From positions 18,074,501 through 18,138,500 of the forward strand of contig NC_090283.1 in the NCBI RefSeq assembly GCF_037392515.1: DNA of 64,000 bases. Reading direction: 5' to 3'. Within the stretch, counting starts at the first letter, position 1. Each line of letters opens with the position of its first letter. The position numbers and the translations under genes are program-made. The notes under the pieces were generated by a model. It was not told the origin of the DNA, made no database searches, and saw only the letters and a list, made by a program, of their open reading frames with translations. This DNA comes from Haliotis asinina (lineage: Eukaryota; Mollusca; Gastropoda; Lepetellida; Haliotidae). Below, piece by piece: positions 10,899-22,016 of this stretch.

Positions 10899-13037
10899 AT
10901 ATTTCAAGAGACATACTGAACGTAAATGTACACTTGGAATGTTCCATGACAAGAATATCTGATGGCACTGTTCCTGCTCTTTTTCGCCTGGAAGACATTT
11001 TTGTGCGTTTCTTGTCATTTCTACATTCCCGATCTTCCTGCAAAGCGCTATGTGAAACCAGGAGACCTCAACATTGGGGCGATTTTCCCCATCTACAATT
11101 ACGACAAGGTCAAACCTTGCGGCAACCAGTTACGCTCGACCGTCATTCTACAATTTATCGAAGCCTTCGTTTTCGCCATTGAACAAATAAACGACGATAA
11201 CGCCATTCTACCTCAAGCAACCCTTGGCTTTGTTATTGTTGATGACTGTCTTAAAGAAACCACAACCATTGCCCAATCCTTGTCCTTTCTCCCTCAGCCA
11301 AACACATGCACGTGCAACGACACCTGTTCGTCAAATAACAGAACAGCGACACCTGCTTATGACGTCATCGGGGTCGTAGGGTCAATGAAGAGCTCGAATT
11401 CGATTGCCGCAGCAACCCTCCTCGGACCAGCCCACGTTCCACAGATAAGCTATGCGTCTTCCAGCGATGAGCTGAGTGACAAGACACTGTATCCATATTT
11501 CCTGAGAGTTGTGCCTCCAGACACGTTCCAGGTGGAAGGAATCGTAAGTTTGATTGAGAAATTTGGCTGGAGTTATGTCTCTGTGGTGTATGCAGAAGGC
11601 AGTTATGGAGAACTGGGCTTCAAAAACCTGAAGCAGAGACTGGAAGAGCGAGGAATGTGCATAGGAACGTCTCATAAAGTTGCCGAGGGTTCAGAGCCGT
11701 CGGAGTATGACAAGGTTGCTCTGGAACTGAAATCCCATGGTAAGGTTGTAGTCGTGTTCGCTGGTCCGACTCATGCCAGGCAACTGTTCTCGGCCGTGAA
11801 GCGAGCTTCAGACCTAAGGAGGTACATCTGGATTGGCAGTGACGGCTGGGCAAAGCGAATCAAGAACCTGGCTGAATTTTGGGAGGTAGGTCTCGGAGCC
11901 TTCACCTTCACTTTCTACTCCGAAGAGGTTCCTGGTTTTACAAAATGGTTTCAGGAGAAGGATCCTCTGTCGGAGAAGGATCCTTGGTTTAAGGAATTTT
12001 GGGAGAGACAGTTCGCATGTTCTTTTGATCCAGCTAATGGCAAACTCTGTGATGCGAGTATGAAGTTGTCACCATCCAACTTCAAGCCTGTGTCCACAGC
12101 CACCCCGGTAATGGACGCTGCATTAACATTTGCGCATGCAGCGCATGCGCTTCTACAAGAGTCATGTCCTGAGCGAAATGGAAGTGATGCACGGGATTGC
12201 ATTACGGGTTCCGGGTTGCTGGACCAGATAAAGAAGCTGTCCTTTATGGGGAATAACGGGCGTGTGTCCTTCGACGAGAACGGGAACCTTCTCGGTAGAT
12301 ACATGGTGGAACAGCTCGTCAGAGAAGGAGACACGTTCACACAGAACCCAGTAGGAGTTTACGACAGTAGAAGGGGAATCCTTGAATTTCTGTTCAACAA
12401 TAAGATCACCTGGGACTACGTTTACCGAGCGGCAGACACAGACATCCCCGAATCAGTCTGCAGCAAACCCTGTCTCCCTGGCGAATTCTTCATCCAAAAG
12501 GAACCACGATGTTGCTGGGAGTGCAAGAAATGCAGAGAGAACGAATACATTGTGCAAAACGGTACCAATTGTGCCCCTTGCCCACTCTACTGGTGGCCAG
12601 ACGTTTCAACAAAATACAAATCATGCATTGAAATCAAACCTACGTTCCTTCTGTGGGAAGAACCCTTGTCCATCATGCTCCTCTTTTTCTCATCTCTGGG
12701 AGTAATAGCAACAACGATCGTCTTCGTCCTGTACATTCGTTTCAACTCGTCAAAGTGTATCAAAGCATCCAGCAGGGAGATGAGTTATCTGATGTTGGTT
12801 GGGTTGTTCCTTGGCTTTGTAACCGTGGCCATCCTGATATCCCCTCCATCTTGGACCAGCTGCCAGATCGGTTTTTTCTGTTTCTGCATCAGTTTCTCGT
12901 GGATCTACAGCCCCCTTCTGACAAGAACCAGTAGAATCTTCAGGATCTTCGAATCCAGTAAGAGGTCTACCAAACGACCAAAGTTAGTAAGCCCAAAGTC
13001 TCAGGTCATCATTGCTTCCGGGCTTATTTTGATTCAG
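10899..13037 (+). other. mGluR-like receptor, large exon
   Basis: A pyrimidine-rich acceptor ends in CAG at 10896-10898, and the exon ends CAG|GTAAGT at 13037/13038 (phase 0). It starts with 63 nt of 5' UTR that include an 8-codon upstream ORF (10927-10950), then carries signal peptide, flytrap, cysteine-rich domain and TM1 to mid-TM4 without interruption. The acceptor implies at least one more upstream, noncoding exon that I could not place. Confidence 0.85.
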
Positions 13038-15057
13038 GTAAGTATAAGTTGTTTAGTTCCATTGAGTGGCGGTGGAATAGCCTAGTGGTTAAAGCGTTCT
13101 TTCGTCACGCCATAGACACGGCTTTGATTCCCCACATGGGTGCAAATTTCAAACATGTTAGGAAACTATTATTTTGCAATTTCATTGCTTATAACACTCG
13201 AGTATTGTTTAAACCAGCATATTGTTAATACGAAAAGACACAGCCATGGATCACGGATCACCAAGTTGTTTTGTCGAATAAACTTTAATCAGACATAATC
13301 AAACTTTAACGACAGACATCTTTGTATGGCTTCAGTTTTTAGTGAGTGAGTGAGTTTAGTTTTACGACGTACTCAGCAATACTCCAGCTATATTGGCGGC
13401 GGTCTGTAAATAATGGAGTCTGGGGCAGACAATCCAGTGATCAACAGCATGAGCATGAATCTGCGCAATTGAGATCCGTTTTCATGGTTTATTTCACTGA
13501 ATGAATTTCACTTGAGATGGTATTCGATACAGCACAAACAGGACGATTCCGAATCTTGAGTCACGAACATGCTCAATGGATTTTCACTCAGACCATTGCA
13601 GCAGGCTATTTTATCGCTCATTTAGTCGTTGTTGGGTGTTTGGCTATCCAAAAGTCCAAAGCCTGCAGCCGCTAGACTAAAGGTCGGAGGTATTAAAATA
13701 TCAGCTGCGTGTGCGCTCACTAATGAATTAAACCAGCCACTCATATGATTGGGAACGTTACTTATAATAATTGCAAAATGTGGTTTCAAACACATACTTA
13801 TTTGCTTTTGATAAACATCACAGGGTTTTTGTGTAGTATATCCGTGACTCTGATTAGTATATCTGTACACACAGCTAGCTTTATAGCACATCATCAGCTC
13901 ACATAGTGAAATCTGTCTGTTTGCTGTATGCTTTGGTCGGTATGGCTATGACGAGCTATAAACTATAACTATAAACCATCTAAAATTAGTTGAATTGTTG
14001 TGCTCTGTATTCGTTAAACCGTCTCCGTGGTGTAGTGGTTGGAGCGTCCAACCGGCGATCAGGAGGTCGCGGTTTCGACGTTAACGTATGGGACTTGCTG
14101 GGACTTCCTGCCTGGCGCTCGGCATTAATGAGTACAAGGACTGGTCGGCTCGGAGTCAGTAAACTGTATCTAAGTGTGGTATTCATGCTTAACTAGCTTA
14201 TGTTTTGGCTACAACAAGCATCCACACATACACACGTATGTACGTCGTCATATGAGCGAAATATTCTTAAGTACGACGTTAATTCACATTTCATAATTTA
14301 TATGTTATCACGCTAAGCTAGCCTAGTGATTTAAGCGTCCGCGCGTCAAATGCCCGGTTCGATTCCCCGCATGGGCACAATGTGTCGAGCCTGGTTTTGG
14401 TGTTCCAAGCCGTGGTATTGCTGGAATATTGCATAGGAAGGCGTAACAACATCACACTCCATCGCTCACTGGCTTTAAATCACATTAATGCTTTTATAAA
14501 CAAAATGACTTTTTTGCATCGCTCATTCATAACAACCCCTGTTTCAGGTCGCCATATGCATCGCCATCACTTTAATACACGCCCCATCCCCCAAACTTTC
14601 GATGCCTGTGCGGACTGAGAGGTACGTGGAGCAGAGCTGCGATTTCACCCTTCCGGGACTAGCCTCGTTCCTGTCCTACAACCTCGTGCTGGTTGTCGTC
14701 TGCTGTTTCTTTGCCGTAAAGACCCGGAAACTCCCGGACAACTTCAACGAGTCTCGTTTCATATCCATGTGCGTCTACACGACCTTGGTTCTGTGGTCGG
14801 CGTTTATTCCGTCATATTTCACAGCGGACAGGCAGTACCTGAAGACGGTCATGCTGTCGATTGTTCTAATCCTCAACAATATCGTCGCCCTTTGTTTTTT
14901 GTATCTACCAAAGATTTACGCCGCCATGTACCTGGAGACCAAGACGGTCTTGCCTGCCGGGAGTACAAGATTTGGCAGGCCCACAACAGTCACGAACATT
15001 TCGTCGAATACTGAAAGAAACGCCAACTTTATCCAAGTACAACCAGTTAGTACATAA
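10962..15057 (+). CDS. Metabotropic glutamate receptor-like class C GPCR (2 coding exons, 861 aa)
   Basis: Join 10962-13037 and 14548-15057. A cell-surface receptor expected to bind an amino acid-like ligand in a Venus flytrap domain and signal through G proteins. Seen: a hydrophobic N-terminus (residues 1-18) that fits a signal peptide; flytrap domain about 33-495 with the mGluR stretches SYASSSDELSDKT, FGWSYVSVVYAEG and IGSDGWAKR; a nine-cysteine domain (C500, 504, 517, 518, 521, 524, 537, 540, 555); seven membrane segments from about 569, with KASSREMSYLMLVG, a TM3-loop pair C634/C723, the FNE...YTT motif before and in TM6, and LPKIY at the end of TM7. The tail is short, with no Homer-type motif seen. 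The ATG at 10962 is the first in frame after a stop at 10917. Against recalled rat mGluR1, alpha-amino acid contacts are kept (S144, S167 for Thr188, D187, Y215, D294), but Arg78 aligns with F65 and Lys409 with T379. Family call is firm; ligand and subtype are not. Confidence 0.92.
13067..13152 (+). mobile_element. Family B SINE head in the receptor intron
   Basis: A box TAGCCTAGTGGTTAAAGCG and a slightly altered B box (GCTTTGATTCCCC); the 3' half is absent. It begins about 30 bp inside the intron. Confidence 0.75.
13341..13480 (-). mobile_element. Family A fragment in the receptor intron
   Basis: ACTC tail and body to the GCGCAATTG point; the head half is missing. Confidence 0.78.
14018..14200 (+). 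mobile_element. Third SINE type, tRNA-headed, in the receptor intron
   Basis: A-box-like TGGTGTAGTGGTTGGAGCG and B-box-like GCGGTTTCGACG, then a central block CAAGGACTGGTCGGCTCGG and GAGTCAGTAAACTG unlike families A and B. It looks like a molluscan SINE with its own central domain; that identity is from memory. Confidence 0.6.
14317..14470 (+). mobile_element. Family B SINE in the receptor intron
   Basis: TAGCCTAGTGATTTAAGCG, CGGTTCGATTCCCC and a damaged tail (GGCGTAACAACATCAC). It ends about 75 bp before the exon 2 acceptor. Confidence 0.8.
14548..15057 (+). other. mGluR-like receptor, last coding exon
   Basis: The acceptor CCTGTTTCAG| ends at 14547. The exon resumes TM4 in phase 0 (VAICIAITLIH), then encodes the extracellular loop with C723, TM5-TM7 and a tail of about 45 residues ending at TAA 15055-15057. 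The frame agrees exactly with the upstream exon. Confidence 0.9.
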
Positions 15058-15254
15058 TCGTCTGTGTGTGTGTTTGTGGTTTAGCGCCGCGCCCAGGAGC
15101 GTTGCAAGCCATTTTTTGCGTAAACCCCATAGGTTGCAAAGCCTTATATTTAGATGGTATTGAGGACTTGCCCACACGTTTCGGCACCAGTCATGTGTAA
15201 AACCGGTGTTTGTTCTACAATGGTATCTAAGCCCTGGCGTCCACACCAGTTTTC

Positions 15255-15420
15255 CAGGCGATGTGGTGGCAGTCTGTTAATATTCGAGTTTCCAATCTAG
15301 TGAGTGACATCATGAGCATCGATCATTGGTATTGGGGTACGATTATGCATCAACCAAATCAACAAGCCTGATCACCTGATCAATCACCTTTAGTCGGTTC
15401 TCACGACAAACATGGGTTAC
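15255..15420 (-). mobile_element. Family A fragment, strongly diverged
   Basis: Recognisable only by TGGTGGCAGTCTGTTAATATT, ATCATGAGCATCGATC and GTCGGTTCTCACGACAAAC; extent uncertain. Confidence 0.5.
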
Positions 15421-15679
15421 TTGAAAATCGATCCTAATCCGCCTTTTCTCTGGCAGTTAAGTCACAATTGCCTAAACTTAAAAAAAAAAACAGACCTTGG
15501 TATTCTGAAAACTTTCAAGCACGAAAGTCACTGAAGAAAGCAGTGATTGTGGAGGAGAAACTAGATTATTTACAGACGGCTGTCATAAGGTAGTGAAAAC
15601 GCATCTGTAGTTCATGGACATATTCTGATCATGAAATTACTTTACTGGTAAATAACTAGTCAAAATGGCCACTATCAAC

Positions 15680-15685
15680 AATAAA
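15680..15685 (+). promoter_or_regulatory. Candidate poly(A) signal of the receptor gene
   Basis: AATAAA 623 nt after the stop codon, followed 14-28 nt later by a GT-rich stretch (15699-15713), the usual layout of a cleavage site. It would give a 3' UTR of about 650 nt. Confidence 0.5.
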
Positions 15686-16696
15686 AAAGCACGCATAAGT
15701 CGTTCTGTGTTTTGAGGCATGAGATAATATGATTAATAAACCACACTAATTTTAGTCAGTTGTTTTCGATGTGTTGGCATTTCAGCACTAAAACCCATAT
15801 TGATCATATCTTGTGCTTGAAAACTGTCTGTGCGTGTTTATTGAGCATATCTATGTGTATTCTGAAAATGAACTCATACAGTTATTGTCATAGTTTGAAA
15901 ATATCCTTTTGAATAATCTCTTACAGTTCATGTTATTCAAAAAGACAACAAAATAATTAATACAAACGTTTCGTGGTGACATTTTAAATGGATACGATGT
16001 TTATGAAAATAGTACACCTTACATTACCCTTTGCCTGTTATGTTTCAGTCATTCGGTGCTTTCATGCCCTTTGGGCTGGGACGGGTACAAAATTTGTACC
16101 TAGGTACCCCATTCCCTCTTACCTACCCGGATACCTGTTATGTTAATTCCTGACATCAAATTTCCAAGAAATGGCAATAGCATCTACAGTTCGGTGGCTA
16201 TAATTTCGAGTTTTCAATACCTTAACCGTGAAAGGAGTTTTGATAAATAATTTTTTTTTTTATTTACAGAGTGATAAACTAATACGGGGGTTACTGGTGG
16301 AAATCTTTCCAGAATAACATAGTACATTGTTTATTCTATGTTTATTCATTGTTTATGATCACATGATCATAACGGGTATTGAGATGGGTACCCAGGTCCA
16401 ACTCATTAGGCCCCCCACCCGTCCCGGATATCCGGGTTACCCACCCGAGCCCATTTGTGCTGAGCGGAACTGTATACGTTGTTAATTCGACCAGCTTACC
16501 ATGCACTGTAAAGCCCAAGAAACAAAACCCACGCTCCTGGTGTTGAGCACGTGAAGTCCGGGTATGTGCTGTGATAGTCCACGCTGACTGCGCGTGGAAC
16601 ACGAGTTCCACGTACAGTGGTCGTTTGTGCATTAACGAATACACGAGGAACAGCGAAATCACGTGCACTGCTTCACAGTTCAACTTAAATGGAATC

Positions 16697-16860
16697 TTCC
16701 GCCCAAGATCCGGGTTCGAATTTGTCTCATGTTTATCGTAAGAGCCGACAGACGTGATCAAGTTCGCTGACTGTGTTGCCACACGTTGTCCAATCCCAGT
16801 TGCGTAGATCATCGTCCATGACATTGATCACTGGATTGTCCAGTCCAGACTCAGTTTGCA
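16697..16860 (+). mobile_element. Family A fragment
   Basis: Body from a GATCCGGGTTCGAA-like junction to ATCACTGGATTGTCCAGTCC; the tail is missing. Confidence 0.6.
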
Positions 16861-17209
16861 CTCTTTTGGTAATTCGTCATTGCGACGCTGTGATTCTATT
16901 TCTAGTGGCGAATATTTTGGGGGTTTTTTTTTTGCTTTTGCTTACTTGTAGATTGCATTTCTTGTACAGATCCACACGTTATTGATTATGTACTAACAAT
17001 CTGAATTTTCTCCTTGCTTTTACTTGTACTCATTGGTTGTTGAAAATCCATTGTTCAAGAAGAATGCGAGGGTTGCTTTCAGCAAGAATGAACTGGGAAT
17101 ATTCAAACTCGATAGTGTTCAGTTCATATTCCCTGTTTAAACAACATTTCATGTGTAAAGTATTTAAAAGAATCAAATGTAAGGCAATCAACAGAAGTGG
17201 TACAGGCAA

Positions 17210-17432
17210 TGGGGGTATGATGACAGGTCTCCGTAGTGATATTTTCGCGAATTACAAGCCTTATCTATTTGAAAATATATCGCTTGAAGGTTATTTGTAT
17301 TTTCGTGAACTTTGCATAAAAACTAGCAAAAACTAAAAAAAGAGTAGCGAGCCTCTAGTGATATTTTCATACTGCGTGTGGCTCGTAATTCACGAAAATA
17401 TCGCTAATGAAGACCTGTCATTCTGTCCCTAT
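17210..17432. mobile_element. MITE-like inverted-repeat element
   Basis: The left arm ATGACAGGTCTCCGTAGTGA continuing to AATTACAAGCC is mirrored by the right arm, whose reverse complement reads ATGACAGGTCTTCATTAGCG continuing to AATTACGAGCC. Arms about 55 bp, total about 220 bp, no coding capacity. Confidence 0.7.
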
Positions 17433-19372
17433 TCCCTACACTACTAGAGTATGGTAGTTTCGATGTGGTTATTAGGATCTAAGGTATTATTAATGAAATC
17501 ACGCCAAACTTCTGAGAACCAATCCTTGATTATGTCTGACAGAGCTAATTGGATGGTGAATATCACATGCTTCTCATCCGTCCATAGTGTGAAGACGTAT
17601 TCCATACATCCTGTACCACAGTTCACAAATTCTGTTTACTAATGTCAACCGAAAATGTCCAGCTTCTACGGATTGTTGCTGCCTTTGAAAGTGAGGATTG
17701 TATAAACGTTAACATACTTGTACCACTGACCCATGATACATGTTGTTCGTGTACCACCCTTTGATCAACAGTTCAGAAAATAAAGAATGGACATCTTCAA
17801 ACAGTTAGAAATCGCTGTTGCGTTCCTGAGTCTGCATGTCTCTGAAATGACATGCTCTGCCTCATAGATGAACCGAAATGCCCTGCTTCATAACTGAAAT
17901 ACTCAGACCGAGAACTGCAATGCTCTGTAGCATCTACGATAACACTTCTATTCAAACTAGAACATATTTATCAAGGACACTTCTGGGACTATCCTTGGCT
18001 CGCTTCTCTGGGACGTTGTGCACACTTGCGTCTCTTTGCTACGATGGAAACTTTGATCGTGTCCCGATCCCAGCGTCCTTGTTCTTCAAGGTGTGTCCGC
18101 ACTACCCCTGGGCCTCTGGGTGTTTTACCTTTGTGTGAACTACATCACTTAGGGTTCGTCTACGTTTTCAAGCTGACACAAGGTGATCAAAGTGGAATGC
18201 TGTTAAACATTCCGTTAAATCAACCATACTCACTCACTCATTAACTCACTCACTCAAAATCATTTTACCTCATCACTGGCTAAATTTTGTTCGCGAAGGC
18301 TCATACCGCTATCACTTTCTTGGAAAGGTGACACATTAACTTACTGTCATTAAGTAACAGTTGTGATTTGACACAGCTGCAAAATATGGATCCCAGGATA
18401 GATACGTCAGAAAGACGGCCGCGAACTTTTGCCAACTTTCCGAGAGCGGCTGTCTCGATCTATGTTCACACCGTAGGATTCTGTTCCAGAGTATCCTTGA
18501 AATCTCTCGTCAGAATTCTAGACACATTTTGTGACCGCCAAATAAAATCTATATATGTGTGTGTGTGGATGGCCTTAATTGTAATTAATTGGCATTATGC
18601 CTCACGAGCTATGTTAGCTCACGAGCTATGTTAGCTCATTCCGCAGACGCCCCCATTGGTTCTTTTGGTAGGTCAGGGCACTTCCCGAGACCTCAGGACG
18701 TTAACTTCATACGTTTTCGAATGGTCGCACGGTTTTCATGTCACGGTAAGGAACCCTTGCAAGAATAGAGAATTTTCTATCTAACCACCCTTAAATTTGC
18801 CAACTAAATTTACTACGATAGCTGTGATAGCCAAGTGTACATTGTTGCACATTTGGTGCAACCATATTTGGTGGTCGCACAAAATAGAACAAAATAGAAC
18901 CAGAACAGGAAATGGCCTCAATCGTGGTTCGAGATTGAAAGACAAATCTATAACCATTCCATAAATACCCTTTACAGACTGCTTAAAACTACTAGAGCTA
19001 AGTACTCAAATGAAAAAATATTGCAGAGGCTTGGCAATCCAAAGACCTTGTTCTATCACAAATGTTCTGTTACAGATTCACTCACTACTTTTGTCTCCCA
19101 GAATCTGGTACACGACAAGAGTACACGTGATTGAAAGTGCCTCATAAAATATTTGTTTTACATTTAACGCCAGGGATTCAAAATAAACATGGGATCTCTT
19201 AAAGGGAAAAAGAGACATGGAATTGAAATAGAACAATAACTGGACGTCATAAAGCAGTTGGATTATGTAACTACCTGTTTTAATCTTACATGTTTTTGTT
19301 GTTTGTTTTTTTTAAAAAAACAAAAAACAAAACAGTCTGATCAATGGAAAGAACAAAAAGGAATCGGTCATG

Positions 19373-19378
19373 TTTATT
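19373..19378 (-). promoter_or_regulatory. Poly(A) signal 18 nt after the cyclase stop
   Basis: AATAAA on the minus strand only 18 nt past the TGA. If used, the 3' UTR would be about 40 nt, unusually short. Confidence 0.45.
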
Positions 19379-19395
19379 CGCTAGAAAACCTCGAC

Positions 19396-19519
19396 TCAGC
19401 CGTTGATCAAGAAAGTGAGGTCATTCGCTGGTTTCACGCTGTCTGGAGCCAGATGGCGCTTCACCAACTTGCACTCCCTGGCTTCCGGGTCGTCGGCGCA
19501 CAGGAGATGGACGATTGCT
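19396..19519 (-). other. ADP-ribosyl cyclase last exon
   Basis: The acceptor is CCAAATTCAG| and the stop TGA is at 19398-19396. It encodes AIVHLLCADDPEARECKLVK, aligned with Aplysia AVLFLLCSDNPNARECRLAK, then a 20-residue polar tail. It completes the ten-cysteine set. Confidence 0.9.
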
Positions 19520-19789
19520 CTGAATTTGGAACAAGACGTAGTTGTATAATTATAACAAATAACTGGTCGACAATATGTTTATCAAGTGGCCGAGATCCAC
19601 TACTCGGCGCGTGTCCAATATTCGGTGACTGTTTAGCTAGTAAGTGAATCAACATGTATGTTTTTCGACCATAGTTTAGATTTTGACCTTGACCTTTGTG
19701 TTTTTTATCCGCCTGATAATGTCCCTCATACTACACAGAATACGTATTCCTCTCTGAAACTGATCAGCCTGAGCCTCTGAACGTAAGAT

Positions 19790-19824
<35 letters not shown>

Positions 19825-21523
19825 TTTTTTGCAATGTAAGATTTTAATATTATCAAACTATCAAACCCAGTCACTCTGTCATCATAAATTCCACAATTCG
19901 CTGGAAGAGTTCTGTCCCTTTTGCGCTCCAGGAGCCTATACTACCGAGACTCTTCAGGCCAGTACTGCATCTTTCGACTTGCCATGGACAATCAATGGTT
20001 GGTTAACACAACTATTCAGAAAGGGATTTTTCAAAATGGTGGAAGTTCGAATCCCCGTTCATCCCGAGTACATTTCCTGGTTTATCAGCACATACCTCTG
20101 TCTGTGCATCACTATTGTGGACAAGTAAATAATGAGTTAGTTTCAGGACGCTTTGTCAATAATCCAGTAATATCACGGCGGGAGACACAAGAAATGGGCT
20201 TCACACATTATACCCATGTGGGGACTCGAACCCATGTCTTCTTAATAACGAGCAAACGCTTTAACCACTTGGCTGCCCCATTGTCCAAATATATATAAAT
20301 GTGTAAAGGAACGTTGGTCTCAATGCTAAAATAAACTGCGGGGAAAAGGAAGTATATCCTTGAATTTGGATTTCAATTATATCATTATATATCATTATGG
20401 ACATTTATATCAAATCATAACGAGACTGAAAATAATGCCTGTATCAATGCCATGCACCCTGACAAACACGTACGTCACAGGTCAGATAGTTATTTCGTTC
20501 CATTTTCTGCCAAATTCGCAATGCGTTCTATCATTTTTGACATACGTTTTGTTACAAGTATTATGTATTTATTACTAATTTCACCCTCAAATCCAACACA
20601 ACGTTTACTATCAACACACATGTAAACTTTAGTTATGTGTCTTCCTTTGATTTAAACATTTGTTTACATTGATTGAGTTGCGCTGGTGCGACCGCCCCGA
20701 GGAAGCAGTGAAAGAACACATTAATGTGTCATTAAGCGAACAACTCCGTTTTCGATGGTTTAGAGTAGGTTTTTTTATTATTTTTTTTTTTCCTCTTTTT
20801 GTGATCGAACTATACCTGATTCAATACATCTGTCTATTACTGTCTGAAACACGTAAATACACGCAACAAATATTGAACTCATGTTGCACTTTCAAAATAT
20901 TACATGTTGTTTTGTGCCATTAATATGACAGAGTTCATTTCCACAACATATTCCACACAAATTTTGATTTCAAAATATGAAAGTATTATCTTAACCAAAA
21001 TGAAAATGTTGTTTAGTTTTGCATTTTAAATTATCACCCATTGTTGTTTTTCTTCCCGGCTTAGAAATGGTTTTATATTTTGAGTGGAACCGTATGTTTA
21101 GGAAACAGTGTCTTGTTAATCATCTCAAAGTGTCGTATGTACGGAGTGTATGCTGCAGCCTCAAAGAGGAATCATTTCCCATAAATTTTTTAAAGAAATG
21201 ATAGAAGTTTCAATCCCCCGAACAAGACTAAAGACCCAACCTTTTCTAAAAGGTCTTTTCGTCCTGACATCAGCGCATTGAGTACGCATCATGCATGGAC
21301 ATATGCGCGTTATATGATATTAGTAGTAGTGCTTGTAGTAGTGAAGCTTATAATTTCCGGTTTAATCTACGGTCGTTCCGTTCTCTGGGGCGATGACATT
21401 GATACAGACAGGTGATATATCAGGGTCGGAGATATGCAGATATTAGTGCTGTAATATATACTGTTGGTGTGGTTCCAACCCCCGGGCTACCACGATCATT
21501 ATCATTACAACCTCCACCACTAC

Positions 21524-21555
<32 letters not shown>

Positions 21556-21661
21556 CCACCTCCACCACAATCATCACCACCTCCACATTCATCATATTCA
21601 TCACCACCTCCACAATCATCATCACCATCTCCACATTCATCATATTCATCACCACCTCCAC

Positions 21662-21707
<46 letters not shown>

Positions 21708-21832
21708 TTCTTCATCATCATCATCACCACCTCCACCACAATCATCACCACCTCCACATTCATCATATTCATCACCACCTCCACAATCATCATCACCATC
21801 TCCACATTCATCATATTCATCACCACCTCCAC

Positions 21833-21866
<34 letters not shown>

Positions 21867-21980
21867 TTCTTCATCATCATCATCATCACCTCCACCTCAA
21901 TCATCACCACCTCCACATTCATCATATTCATCACCACCTCCACAATCATCACCATCATCATCATCATCATCATCTTCTTC

Positions 21981-22016
<36 letters not shown>

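Larger units (their letters stand above)
15700..19350. other. Intergenic between receptor and cyclase genes
   Basis: Holds a family A fragment and one MITE-like element. Convergent 3' ends of the two genes flank it. Around 18601 a 17-bp piece (CACGAGCTATGTTAGCT) is duplicated. No further coding signal found. Confidence 0.55.

Noticed and set aside
11382-12934. Several overlapping frames of 90-130 aa within the receptor exon
   Set aside because: Shadows of the long receptor reading frame.
14018-14090. tRNA gene
   Set aside because: A and B box-like elements are present, but no acceptor stem pairs and the sequence continues into a SINE body.
16342-16824. 160-aa minus-strand frame
   Set aside because: Half of it runs through a family A SINE fragment, and the rest has no recognisable domain or splice context.
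19258-19647. 129-aa plus-strand frame with several cysteines
   Set aside because: Antisense of the last cyclase exon, which has clear homology on the minus strand.
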